This document shows positions 34,982-43,085 of a stretch of DNA of 64,000 nt, piece after piece. Every line of letters starts with the position of its first letter. Position 1 is the first letter of the stretch. Origin of the DNA: Streptomyces sp. ICBB 8177 (GTDB lineage: Bacteria; Actinomycetota; Actinomycetes; Streptomycetales; Streptomycetaceae); the NCBI RefSeq assembly GCF_003144095.1, contig NZ_NSKH01000018.1:2599202-2663201 (forward strand), in the 5' to 3' direction. The notes under the pieces are model-generated. The model saw nothing but the letters and a program-made list of their open reading frames with translations, ran no database searches and was not told the DNA's origin. A program made the position numbers and the translations under genes.

Positions 34982-35016
34982 CCCGGGCCCCGGACGCGCC
35001 GCGTCCGGGGCCCGGG
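34982..35016 (+). terminator. Terminator hairpin of the first aldehyde dehydrogenase gene
   Basis: CCCGGGCCCCGGACGC (34982-34997) and GCGTCCGGGGCCCGGG (35001-35016) form a perfect 16-bp stem around GCC. It starts 11 bp after the stop codon. TAGGGT follows at 35019-35024 and may be the -10 box of the next gene (ATG 35033). Confidence 0.75.
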
Positions 35017-35032
35017 CGTAGGGTGCGCGGAC

Positions 35033-35512
35033 ATGGGGGGAAGCGAGGCGCTGCGGCGCCGCATCCGGATCTGGCTGGCCGTCTTCGTGGTGTGCCTGGT
35101 GCTCAGCGGCGCCACGGCCTTCCCGCTGGTGCACGAGGTGCGCTGGCTGGACGGAATGCACCTGCCGCTGGTCGCGCACTGGATCCACATCTGCCGGGTC
35201 GGCCTGGTCGCCACCGACGCGCGCTATCCGTTCGTGCTGTACGGCACGGACTGGCTGGCCTTCGCGCACCTGGTCATCGCGGTCGCCTTCTACGGGCCCT
35301 ACCGCGACCCGGTGCGCAACATCTGGGTGATCGAGTTCGGCGTGATCGCCTGCGCCGGCATCATCCCGCTCGCCCTCATCTGCGGCCCGATCCGTGGCAT
35401 CCCATTCGGCTGGAGCCTGATCGACATGTCGTTCGGCGTCTTCGGCATCGTCCCGCTGCTGGTGGTCCGCCGCATGATCAAACAACTCGAACGCTTCGAA
35501 CTGGCGGCGTGA
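35033..35512 (+). CDS. Small membrane protein of unknown function
   Basis: A 159-residue protein with four hydrophobic segments (about 10-30, 62-84, 98-119 and 128-147) and short polar loops with conserved-looking Arg, His and Trp residues (RWLDGMHLPLVAHWIHICRVG). I do not recognise the family beyond actinobacterial conserved membrane protein. ATG 35033 probably begins a leaderless mRNA, since TAGGGT ends 8 bp before it. It converges on the deaminase gene. Confidence 0.75.
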   Translation: MGGSEALRRRIRIWLAVFVVCLVLSGATAFPLVHEVRWLDGMHLPLVAHWIHICRVGLVATDARYPFVLYGTDWLAFAHLVIAVAFYGPYRDPVRNIWVIEFGVIACAGIIPLALICGPIRGIPFGWSLIDMSFGVFGIVPLLVVRRMIKQLERFELAA

Positions 35513-35564
35513 GGCGCCCTGCCGGCCCCGGCCCGCGAACACCGTTGCGCGCCGGGCCGGGCGC

Positions 35565-36614
35565 TCAGCCGGACCAGGCTGCCGTGTACGCGTCGATCTC
35601 CTCGCGCAGGGCGGTCTTCGCCTCCGCGGTCTGGAAGGAGGCCTCGACCGCGTTCTTCGCCAGGGACGCCACGCCCGAGGCGTCGAGGCCCAGCAGGCGG
35701 GCGGCGACCGCGTACTCCGTGTTGAGGTCGGTGCCGAACATCGGCGGGTCGTCGCTGTTGACGGTCACCAGGACGCCCGCGTCGACCATCTGACGGATCG
35801 GGTGCTCCTCCAGCGAGGCCACCGCGCGGGTCGCCACGTTCGAGGTCGGGCAGACCTCCAGCGGGATCCGGTGCTCCGCGAGGTGGGCCAGCAGACGCGG
35901 GTCGCGCACCGAGCTGGTGCCGTGGCCGACGCGCTCGGCGCCCAGGTCGCGCAGCGCGTCCCAGACCGACTCCGGGCCCGTCGTCTCGCCCGAGTGCGGC
36001 ACGCTGCGCAGGCCGAGGGCGCGGGCGCGGTCGAAGTACGGCTTGAACTGCGGGCGCGGCACACCGATCTCCGGGCCGCCCAGGCCGAAGGAGACCAGGC
36101 CCTCCGGGGCGTGGCGCTCCACCAGTTCCGTGGTGACCTCGGCCGACTCCAGGCCCGCCTCGCCGGGGATGTCGAAGCACCAGCGCAGCACCGTGCCGAA
36201 CTCGGCCTCCGCGGCCTTGCGCGCGTCCTCGATCGCCTCCATGAACGCCGGCGCCGGGATGCCGCGCCGCACCGAGCTGTACGGGGTGATGGTCAGCTCG
36301 GCGTAGCGCACCTGCTGCCGGGCCATGTCGCGGGCGATCTCGAAGGTCAGCAGCCGCACGTCCTCCGCGTCCCTGATCAGGTCGACCACCGACAGGTAGA
36401 CCTGGATGAAGTGCGCGAAGTCGCGGAAGGTGAAGTACTCGCGCAGCGCGTCCGGGTCGTTCGGCACCGCGGAGTCCGGGTGGCGGGCGGCCAGTTCGGC
36501 GACGATGCGCGCGGAAGCCGATCCCACGTGGTGCACGTGCAGCTCCGCCTTGGGCAGTCCGGCGATGAACCCACCCAGGTCCGGGCCGCCGTTCCGGGCG
36601 GTGCTGTCGGTCAT
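35565..36614 (-). CDS. Adenosine-deaminase-family protein, probable 6-aminodeoxyfutalosine deaminase
   Basis: A 349-residue TIM-barrel metal-dependent deaminase. Metal ligands are seen in ELHVHHVGS (His26, His28) and later in VPHSGET, GHGTS and NSDDPPMFG. True adenosine deaminases usually read HxHLDG; here it is HVHHVGS. A Streptomyces avermitilis protein of this family (Sav2595) was shown to deaminate 6-aminodeoxyfutalosine in the futalosine pathway of menaquinone synthesis, and I think this is its counterpart. Most annotation pipelines call it adenosine deaminase. ATG start at 36614. Confidence 0.8.
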   Translation of the reverse strand: MTDSTARNGGPDLGGFIAGLPKAELHVHHVGSASARIVAELAARHPDSAVPNDPDALREYFTFRDFAHFIQVYLSVVDLIRDAEDVRLLTFEIARDMARQQVRYAELTITPYSSVRRGIPAPAFMEAIEDARKAAEAEFGTVLRWCFDIPGEAGLESAEVTTELVERHAPEGLVSFGLGGPEIGVPRPQFKPYFDRARALGLRSVPHSGETTGPESVWDALRDLGAERVGHGTSSVRDPRLLAHLAEHRIPLEVCPTSNVATRAVASLEEHPIRQMVDAGVLVTVNSDDPPMFGTDLNTEYAVAARLLGLDASGVASLAKNAVEASFQTAEAKTALREEIDAYTAAWSG

Positions 36615-36743
36615 GCGGGGCCTCCTGCGCTCGTGTCGTCCGGATCATCGTAGACGCACGGCCGAAGACCCTGTTGGCCATAGCATTGCCGGACCTACCG
36701 GACGTACCCCGGTGAGCCGGCGAGGAGTCGACGGGAGGCATTG

Positions 36744-37532
36744 ATGCGCGACGCCTCGCACACCCCTGCTTCCGGCGCCCACGGGGCAGCCGCCGAAGCC
36801 TCCCGGTACGCCGCCTGGCTGCGGCCCGCGCCGCGCGACGGGGCCGGGGTGGCCGCGCTGGTGCTGGGCGCCGGGGCGACGCTCGCCGCGGTCACACTGC
36901 ACGGAGTGGTCCTCGGCCTGCCGCTGGGGATACCGGCGATCGTCGCGGGTGTGGTCGGCCGACGGCGGGCGCGGCGCGGCGAGGCGGGCAACGGCCGTCA
37001 GGCGCTGGCGGGCGCCGCCCTGGGGGCGACGGCCGTCGCGCTGTCCCTGGTGGTGATCGCGACCGCCGACACCTCGGCCGGGGACCGGTGGTTCGGCGGC
37101 GCACAGGTGCCGCTGACCTCGGCGCGCGGTACGTACGACCGGCCGCTGGGGCCCGGCGGCACGGCGGCGTTCGGCGACGGGACACGGGTGGCGGTGAGCG
37201 CGCCGCGGCGGTTCACGCCGCCCGCGGGCGCTGACGGCTGGACCCCGGGCGACGCCGCGTACCGCTTCACGGTGACGGTGCGCGCGACCGGCAGCGCGGA
37301 CCTGGACCTGGGCGACTACACCTACTTCGCCACCGCGGGCGACGGTTCGACGGACCTGGAGCTGATCTCCACCGACACCGGTGAGCTGGCCGGGGACTTC
37401 CCCGGGACGCTGCGGGCGGGACGGTCGGCGACCGTGGTGTTCGCCTTCGACGTGCCGAGGGGCGTGGCGGGTCTGGACTTCGACTTCGAGCCCACCGGCG
37501 AACACGACGACGCCTACTGGCGGTTGGCCTGA
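36744..37532 (+). CDS. DUF4190-containing membrane-anchored protein with C-terminal beta domain
   Basis: A 262-residue protein with two membrane segments (about 32-72 and 88-108) separated by a basic loop RRRARRGEAGNGRQALAG, the DUF4190 layout. The outer part (about 115-262) is beta-rich and resembles DUF4352/telomere-repeat-factor-like Ig domains (APRRFTPPAG, YRFTVTVRATG, TVVFAFDVPRG). Function unknown; probably exposed at the cell surface. ATG 36744 with GGGAGG 5 bp before it. Confidence 0.78.
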   Translation: MRDASHTPASGAHGAAAEASRYAAWLRPAPRDGAGVAALVLGAGATLAAVTLHGVVLGLPLGIPAIVAGVVGRRRARRGEAGNGRQALAGAALGATAVALSLVVIATADTSAGDRWFGGAQVPLTSARGTYDRPLGPGGTAAFGDGTRVAVSAPRRFTPPAGADGWTPGDAAYRFTVTVRATGSADLDLGDYTYFATAGDGSTDLELISTDTGELAGDFPGTLRAGRSATVVFAFDVPRGVAGLDFDFEPTGEHDDAYWRLA

Positions 37533-37558
37533 CGGCGGCGGTACGGGGTGAGACGTAC

Positions 37559-37592
37559 GGCGGGTCCGGGACGCCTTCGCCCCGGACCCGCC
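37559..37592. terminator. Bidirectional terminator hairpin
   Basis: GGCGGGTCCGGG (37559-37570) and CCCGGACCCGCC (37581-37592) form a perfect 12-bp stem with a 10-base loop between the convergent DUF4190 gene and the S53 peptidase gene. Confidence 0.65.
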
Positions 37593-37632
37593 TCTGTGCG
37601 TGTGGTTCAACGTGCCGTTACGTCAGCCCTGT

Positions 37633-39936
37633 TCAGCTGGTCTGGAGCGACGTGTCGTCGATCAGGAAGCTGGTCGCGAGGCTGGAGTCCTCCTTGCCGG
37701 TGAACTTGATCGTCACCGACTGGCCCGCGTAGGAGGACAGGTCGACGGACTTCTGGACGTAGCCGCTGGTCGCGTCGGCGTTGGAGTAGGTCGCCACGGT
37801 GGTGCCGTTGGCGGTGACCGTCAGCTTGTCGTACGCCGTCTTGCCCGTCTCCTGGGTGGAGATGTACTGCCACCAGCTCAGCGTGGCCTTGCAGCCCGAG
37901 GGGACGGTGACGGTCTGGGAGAGGGTGTCGGTGTGGGTGGTGCCGTAGCCGTCCAGCCACGCCTTCCAGTTGCCCGAGTGCGCCGGGGCGTTGCTGCTGT
38001 CGTCGATCACGCCGGAGGACGCGGTCCACGGAGCGGCCGAGCCGGTCTCGAAGCCGGGGTTGCCGAGCAGCTGGGAGCCGGTGCAGCCGCCACCGGAGGT
38101 GGTGACGGTCCAGCCGAAGGTGGCCGAGCCGGAGGCGCCGGTGGTGTCGGTGGCGGTGACCGTCACGTTGGAGGTGCCCGCGGCGGTCGGGGTGCCGGAG
38201 ATGACACCGGTGGAGGAGTTGATGGACAGGCCCGCGGGCAGGCCGGTGGCGCTGTAGGTGAGGGTCTGGCCGCTGGCCGAATCGCTCGCGTTGATCTGGA
38301 GCGAGACCGCGGTGCCCACCGCGGTGGACTGGCTGCCCGGGTTGGTGACCGTCACCGTGTTGCCGGTGGCGGCGGTGACCGTCCAGGTGAAGGTGGTCGT
38401 GCCCGAGGCGCCGGTGGAGTCCTTGACGGTGACCGTCACGTTGGACGAGCCGGTGGTGGTCGGGGTGCCGGTGATCAGGCCGCTGGAGGAGTTGATGGAC
38501 AGGCCCGCCGGCAGGCCGGTGGCGCTGTAGGTGAGGGTCTGGCCGCCGGCCGAGTCGCTCGCGTTGATCTGGAGCGAGACCGCGGTGCCCGAGCGCGTCG
38601 ACTGGTTGCCCGGGTTGGTGACCGTCACGGTGTTGCCGGTGCTGGTGCCGCTGGTGAAGGCGGCGGTGCCGTTCGGCGTGCCCAGGCCGGTCGGGCCGTC
38701 GTAGCCGGTGCCCGCGGTGCACAGGTAGCTGGGCGAGCAGGAGCCGTTGGAGCCCGAGGTCACGTCGTTGAGCGACGAGGTGTGGCTGTAGGGGTACGAC
38801 GCCGGGGTGGTCCCGGACGCCGGGGTGCCGGCGAGCGCGTAGACCGAGGCGATGATCGGCGAGGAGGCGCTGGTGCCGCCGTACTCGTTCCAGCCGCCGT
38901 TGCCGTTGTAGGAGTCGTAGACCGCCACACCGGTGGCCGGGTCGGCGACCGCGGAGACGTCCGCGATGGTCCGCTTCGAGCAGCCGGTGTCCTTCTGCCA
39001 GGACGGCTTCGGGTCGTAGGCGGAGCAGCCGGAGCCGGTGCCCTCGGACGAGGAGGTGCTCCACACCGACTCGGACCAGCCACGGGAGTTGGACGCGGTC
39101 TTCAGCGACGTGCCGCCGACCGAGGTGACGTACTGCGAGGCGGCCGGGTACTCGGCGCCGTAGCCGCTGTCACCGGCCGAGGCGGTCACCGCGACACCGG
39201 GGTGGTCGTAGTACTGGGTGTCCTCGGAGGTCTGCGAGGAGTCCTCGGAGCCGCCGTAGGAGTTGGAGACGTACTTGGCGCCCATGCTGACCGCGGTGTT
39301 GACCGCGGTGCCCAGGTCGGAGTCGCTCGGCTGGTCGGCCTCGACCAGCAGGATGTGGCAGTTGGGGCAGATCGCGGAGACCATGTCGAAGTCCAGCGAC
39401 TCCTCGCCCGTCCAGTCGTCCGAGGACGGCGCGGGGGAGGGCAGGGGGCTGGTCTGGCCGTTCTCGTTGACCTTGGTGAAGCAGCCGCTGCCACAGGCCG
39501 GCAGGCCGAACTGGCTGCGGTAGGTGGCCAGGTCGCTCGCGGCGTTGGGGTCGTCGTAGGCGTCGACGATGGCGACCGTCTGGCCCGAGCCGCCGGACGC
39601 CGCGGCCGAGGCGAGGTTGTAGGCGGACTGCAGCTGGCTCGGGCCGTAACCGGCCGGCGAGGCGTTGGGCGAGATGCCCATGTGGTGCATGACGTCGGTG
39701 CGCTTCTCCGCGAAGCACGACATGTATCCGGGCTTCTGCTGCTGGTCGCAGGCGTCCTTGACCTTCACCGTGCTGGTGCTGGTGCCCGCGGTGGTGGTCT
39801 GGTGGGCGGCCGCGGCGGCCGGGCCCGCGGCGATCAGCCCGCCGGTCACCAGGGCCCCGGCGGACAGGAGTGCGGTGGCGGCGGTTCTCGCCCAGCGCAC
39901 GTCCGGTCTGCCGGAGTGTCTTTTCTTCGAGCGCAT
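37633..39936 (-). CDS. Secreted S53 (sedolisin) family serine peptidase with two Ig-like repeats
   Basis: A 767-residue exported protein. A Sec signal peptide ends near residue 44 (AAGPAAAAA). The peptidase domain (about 95-440) has the acid-active triad Glu178/Asp182 (TGEESLDFDM), the oxyanion Asp256 (SAGDSGYG) and nucleophile Ser356 (GGTSASSP), plus a calcium-site-like LNDVTSGSNG. Two nearly identical 91-residue putative Ig domains follow (LPAGLSINSS), then a carbohydrate-binding-like jelly-roll (NPGFETGSAAPWTA). The usual ~150-residue activation propeptide is missing; only ~50 residues lie between signal peptide and catalytic domain. ATG 39936 follows GGAGGG. Confidence 0.92.
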   Translation of the reverse strand: MRSKKRHSGRPDVRWARTAATALLSAGALVTGGLIAAGPAAAAAHQTTTAGTSTSTVKVKDACDQQQKPGYMSCFAEKRTDVMHHMGISPNASPAGYGPSQLQSAYNLASAAASGGSGQTVAIVDAYDDPNAASDLATYRSQFGLPACGSGCFTKVNENGQTSPLPSPAPSSDDWTGEESLDFDMVSAICPNCHILLVEADQPSDSDLGTAVNTAVSMGAKYVSNSYGGSEDSSQTSEDTQYYDHPGVAVTASAGDSGYGAEYPAASQYVTSVGGTSLKTASNSRGWSESVWSTSSSEGTGSGCSAYDPKPSWQKDTGCSKRTIADVSAVADPATGVAVYDSYNGNGGWNEYGGTSASSPIIASVYALAGTPASGTTPASYPYSHTSSLNDVTSGSNGSCSPSYLCTAGTGYDGPTGLGTPNGTAAFTSGTSTGNTVTVTNPGNQSTRSGTAVSLQINASDSAGGQTLTYSATGLPAGLSINSSSGLITGTPTTTGSSNVTVTVKDSTGASGTTTFTWTVTAATGNTVTVTNPGSQSTAVGTAVSLQINASDSASGQTLTYSATGLPAGLSINSSTGVISGTPTAAGTSNVTVTATDTTGASGSATFGWTVTTSGGGCTGSQLLGNPGFETGSAAPWTASSGVIDDSSNAPAHSGNWKAWLDGYGTTHTDTLSQTVTVPSGCKATLSWWQYISTQETGKTAYDKLTVTANGTTVATYSNADATSGYVQKSVDLSSYAGQSVTIKFTGKEDSSLATSFLIDDTSLQTS
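38092..38637 (-). repeat. 273-bp direct repeat encoding two Ig-like domains
   Basis: Two copies of a 273-bp unit (38092-38364 and 38365-38637, boundaries approximate) lie head to tail in the S53 gene. Many runs are identical, for example those encoding SLQINASDSA and TLTYSATGLPAGLSINSS. The exact 91-codon period keeps the reading frame, so copy number could change by recombination. Confidence 0.8.
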
Positions 39937-40291
39937 GAAGTGCCCTCCAGTGGGGGATGCGCAGGCAGGGTGGTCTGCGCATGACAAGTCGGCCCCGTGG
40001 GGCCGGATGGAGAGTGCGGGTGCCGAGTGCTTCGTGCGGTACGGGTGGAGCGGAAAGGTGCTTGCGTTACGGACGGTGCTGTGCGGTGTGGCGCGCACGG
40101 GGTGCGCCACGGTGGTGCCGGCCGTGCCCTGTCGTTCGGGGTGCGCTGATCTGTCACGGATCCCGTATGTGCCACCCCGGACAGTGGTGGCTACTGGCGA
40201 TGAAAGTAGCGAAGACGCCATGATGTGACAACCAGGAAGCTGTAAATCCTTCTCGCCATCTTCATTGCCTGGCCGTATACGGTGTGCTGCC
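39937..40291. other. 355-bp divergent intergenic region between the S53 and TrmB genes
   Basis: No gene is seen. It contains the minus-strand promoter at 40203-40231 and, on the plus strand, a -10-like TATACG (40276-40281) just before the TrmB ATG. The S53 leader would be ~260 nt. The AT-richer part lies at 40195-40270. Confidence 0.5.
40203..40231 (-). promoter_or_regulatory. Promoter of the S53 peptidase gene
   Basis: Reading the minus strand, TTGTCA (40231-40226) and TACTTT (40208-40203) are separated by exactly 17 bp. This is one of the best sigma-70-type (HrdB-like) promoters in the window. The expected transcript start is near 40196. Confidence 0.55.
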
Positions 40292-41122
40292 ATGGAACCG
40301 GAGGAGCAGTCCGTCGGTCAGCTCGTCGCGCTCGGGCTGGCCCGGTACGAAGCGCGGGTGTACCTCGCGCTGATCAGGCGCGAGTCGTACACGGCCGCCG
40401 AGGCGGCGCGTGAGGCCGACGTCCCGCGCCAGCGCATCTACGACGTACTGGACGCCCTCGTGCGGCGCAGGCTGGCGGTGGCCCACCCGGGCCGGGTCGC
40501 CACGTTCTCCGCCATCGACCCCGAACTGGCGCTGACCCGGCTGATGTCGGACCAGCGCGAGGCGCTGGACCGGATGGAGCGGGTCTCCAGCGGACTGGTG
40601 GCCGCGTTGCTGCCGGTCTGGTCGGAGGGCCGCTCGCAGTCCGACCCGCTGGACTACATCGAGGTGCTGCGGGATCCGAAGGCGATCTCGGAACGCTTCG
40701 TCGACATCCAGGAGCAGGCCAGCCGCGAGCTGCTGAGCTTCAACAAGCCGCCGTTCGTGACCTCGACCGACAACCCGGCCGGGATGAAGGTGGTCAGACG
40801 ACTGAGCCGGGCCGGGGGAGTGGTCCAGGCGATCTACACCTACGACGTGCTGGACGACCCGGGCATGACCGAGAACGTCGAGCAGTTCGGGCTGGCCGGG
40901 GAGGAGGCCCGCTTCTCCCGCGAACTGCCGCTGAAGCTGGTGATCGCGGACGCCTCGCTGGTGCTGTGCGACATGCCCGACCCGGTGGCGGGAACGGGCG
41001 CCACGACCGCGCTGTTCATCGAGCACCCGGCGCTGGCGGGCTGCCTGCGGCTGGCGTTCCAGACCGTCTGGGCGGGCAGTTCCACCATGGAGGCGGTGCG
41101 CGGCCTGCGCGAGACGCTCTAG
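40292..41122 (+). CDS. TrmB family transcriptional regulator
   Basis: A 276-residue protein with an N-terminal winged helix of the TrmB/MarR kind (LVALGLARYEARVYLALIRRESYTAAEAAREADVPRQRIYDVLDAL) and a C-terminal effector domain of phospholipase-D-like fold (LDYIEVLRDPKAISERFVDIQEQASRELL). TrmB proteins often bind sugars or related metabolites. It is divergent from the secreted S53 peptidase gene and may regulate it; this is inference. ATG 40292 follows the TATACG box closely, so the mRNA may be nearly leaderless. Confidence 0.85.
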   Translation: MEPEEQSVGQLVALGLARYEARVYLALIRRESYTAAEAAREADVPRQRIYDVLDALVRRRLAVAHPGRVATFSAIDPELALTRLMSDQREALDRMERVSSGLVAALLPVWSEGRSQSDPLDYIEVLRDPKAISERFVDIQEQASRELLSFNKPPFVTSTDNPAGMKVVRRLSRAGGVVQAIYTYDVLDDPGMTENVEQFGLAGEEARFSRELPLKLVIADASLVLCDMPDPVAGTGATTALFIEHPALAGCLRLAFQTVWAGSSTMEAVRGLRETL

Positions 41123-41170
41123 GCGACCGGCTCCGTGCGGCGTGGCCGCCAGGCCGCCACCGCACGTTTG

Positions 41171-42799
41171 TCAGCCGCGGACCGCCTGCAACGCCAGCAG
41201 CGCCACGTGCAGCGACAGGCACGACTCGACCTGGTCCAGGTCGGTGCCGAGGATGCGCTCCACGCGGTGCAGCCGGTCGTAGAACGACGGCCGGGACATG
41301 TGGGCGGCGTCCGCCGCGGCCGACTTGTTGCGGCCCGAGGTCAGGTAGACGCTCAGGATGCGCACCAGGTCGGTGCCGTTCTCCGCGTCGTAGGCCAGCA
41401 GCGGCCCGAGTTCGCGTTCCACGTACGTCTGGAGCCGGGCGTCGTCGCGCAGCAGGTGCAGCAGGCCGCGCAGGCGCACGTCCGGCAGCCGGTAGTACGT
41501 GCCCGCCTTGCGCTCCCGGGCGTGCGAGGCGGCGTCCGCGACCTGGGCCGCCTCCAGCAGGGTGCGGCGCGCGTCGCGCAGCGAGCCCACCGAAGAGCCC
41601 GCCGCCATCAAGAACGCGGACTGCTCGCCGGCCGGTTCGGCCAGCCGGTCCAGCGCCGCCGCGAAGCCCTCCAGCGCGGCGTGCTCGTCGTCGCCCGGAC
41701 CCAGCGAGACCAGCAGGCCGACGCCGCCGTCGTCCAGCGCTCCGATCAGCGCGGTCAGCGCCCGCTCACGGGCGGCGGCGGCGGCCGTCTCGGCGAAGTC
41801 CCGTAGCCGCGCCTGCGCCTCCAGCGCCGCCGACCCGGGGCCGCCGCGCAGCCGCAGCATCACCCCGACCAGCCGCCGCCCCTCCAGCTGCACGCCCAGC
41901 GCCCGGGCGCGCAGCGCGACCTCGGAGACGGTCAGCGCGTGGGTGAGGATGCCCGACAGCAGGGTGCGGTGGGTCTGGCGCTCCAGCGACTCGCGGTCGC
42001 GTTCCAGCAGCCGGTTGAGCGCGAGGGTCGCCGCGCCGCGTTCCACCAGCACCGTCCAGTGGCTGGACGGCTCACGGCCCGGGGTGCCCGCAACGACCAG
42101 CCGCCCCCAGTCCTGGCCGCGCGCGCCGACCGTGGTGACCAGCCAGCCGGAGCGGCCGTCGTGGCCGGTGCGGGCGGCCACCCGCACCCCGCGCGAGCGC
42201 CGCTCCCAGCCGTCCAGCAGCCCCTTCGGGTCCTGCCCCGCCGCGTCGAAGGCGAGGACCTGGTGCGAGAGGTTCTCCAGCACCACCGGCGCCCCGGCCA
42301 GCCGCGCGACCTCGCGGACCACCTCCTCCGGCTCCGCGCCCTCCACGGACAGCTCGTTGAAGATCTGGTGCACCGACTCCGACGCCCGCAGCTCGGCCAG
42401 CTGGGCGTTGACGACGTGCTCGTGGACCGCGCCGGTGACGGCGACGAACCGCACCTCGGTGCGCAGCTCCACCAGCGGCAGCCCGCGCCGCTCGGCCGCC
42501 TTGACCAGCGGCCTGGGCAGCTCGTCGGCGTAGCGGCGGCCCAGCTCGACCACGAGCCCGGCGGCGCCCACGTCGGCCAGGTCGTCGATGTAGCGGGCGA
42601 GCGACTCCTTGTCGGCGGGCAGCATCACGCCGGTGGACAGCACCAGCTCGCCGCCGTGCAGCATCCCGGCGATGTCGGCCAGCTCGCTGATGTGCACCCA
42701 GCGCACCGGGTGGCCCAGCCCCGCGGCGCCCGCGACGACCCTCGGGTTGCCGTGGCGCACCACGTCCAGTTCCAGGACCTGCTCGACGGTGGGGAACAC
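41171..42799 (-). CDS. PucR family transcriptional regulator
   Basis: A 542-residue regulator. The N-terminal PucR ligand domain (1-~125, TVEQVLELDVVRHGNPRVVAG and WVHISELADIAGMLHGGEL) is followed by a GGDEF-like central part and the C-terminal PucR helix-turn-helix (SAAADAAHMSRPSFYDRLHRVERILG). The founding member activates purine catabolism in Bacillus; here the divergent aldehyde dehydrogenase-potDABC operon suggests polyamine or GABA control. GTG 42799 is chosen because GGAGG lies 9 bp before it. Confidence 0.88.
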   Translation of the reverse strand: MFPTVEQVLELDVVRHGNPRVVAGAAGLGHPVRWVHISELADIAGMLHGGELVLSTGVMLPADKESLARYIDDLADVGAAGLVVELGRRYADELPRPLVKAAERRGLPLVELRTEVRFVAVTGAVHEHVVNAQLAELRASESVHQIFNELSVEGAEPEEVVREVARLAGAPVVLENLSHQVLAFDAAGQDPKGLLDGWERRSRGVRVAARTGHDGRSGWLVTTVGARGQDWGRLVVAGTPGREPSSHWTVLVERGAATLALNRLLERDRESLERQTHRTLLSGILTHALTVSEVALRARALGVQLEGRRLVGVMLRLRGGPGSAALEAQARLRDFAETAAAAARERALTALIGALDDGGVGLLVSLGPGDDEHAALEGFAAALDRLAEPAGEQSAFLMAAGSSVGSLRDARRTLLEAAQVADAASHARERKAGTYYRLPDVRLRGLLHLLRDDARLQTYVERELGPLLAYDAENGTDLVRILSVYLTSGRNKSAAADAAHMSRPSFYDRLHRVERILGTDLDQVESCLSLHVALLALQAVRG

Positions 42800-42934
42800 G
42801 GGCTCAGGCCTCCGCAGGGATCCGGAAGGGTTGTCACAGTGTAAAGCGCGGTAGGGCGCCGGAGTCAGGGTGCCGGTTGCCGCGATCATGGGCGCTGCGG
42901 CATCGTCCCAAGAAGCCAGAAAGTGTCGAGAACA

Positions 42935-43001
42935 GATTCCGTCGCGTAACCAAAAGGCAACAACGGAATCCCTTGTTGGGTCGATTCCATTCTGCCAGGA
43001 T
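42935..43001 (+). promoter_or_regulatory. Promoter and inverted repeat of the pot operon
   Basis: TTGTTG (42973-42978) and CAGGAT (42996-43001) are 17 bp apart. An inverted repeat GATTCCGT (42935-42942) / ACGGAATC (42963-42970) lies upstream and a third half-site GATTCCAT (42983-42990) lies in the promoter spacer. The stretch is unusually AT-rich for this genome. It is a likely operator for the divergent PucR protein. Confidence 0.5.
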
Positions 43002-43085
43002 CGGCCACCAACCCGGCGAAACGCTACACCTGAGGCCCTCGGCCCCCGGTGGGCGCCCGGGGAGCACATGAGGAGAAACGCCATC

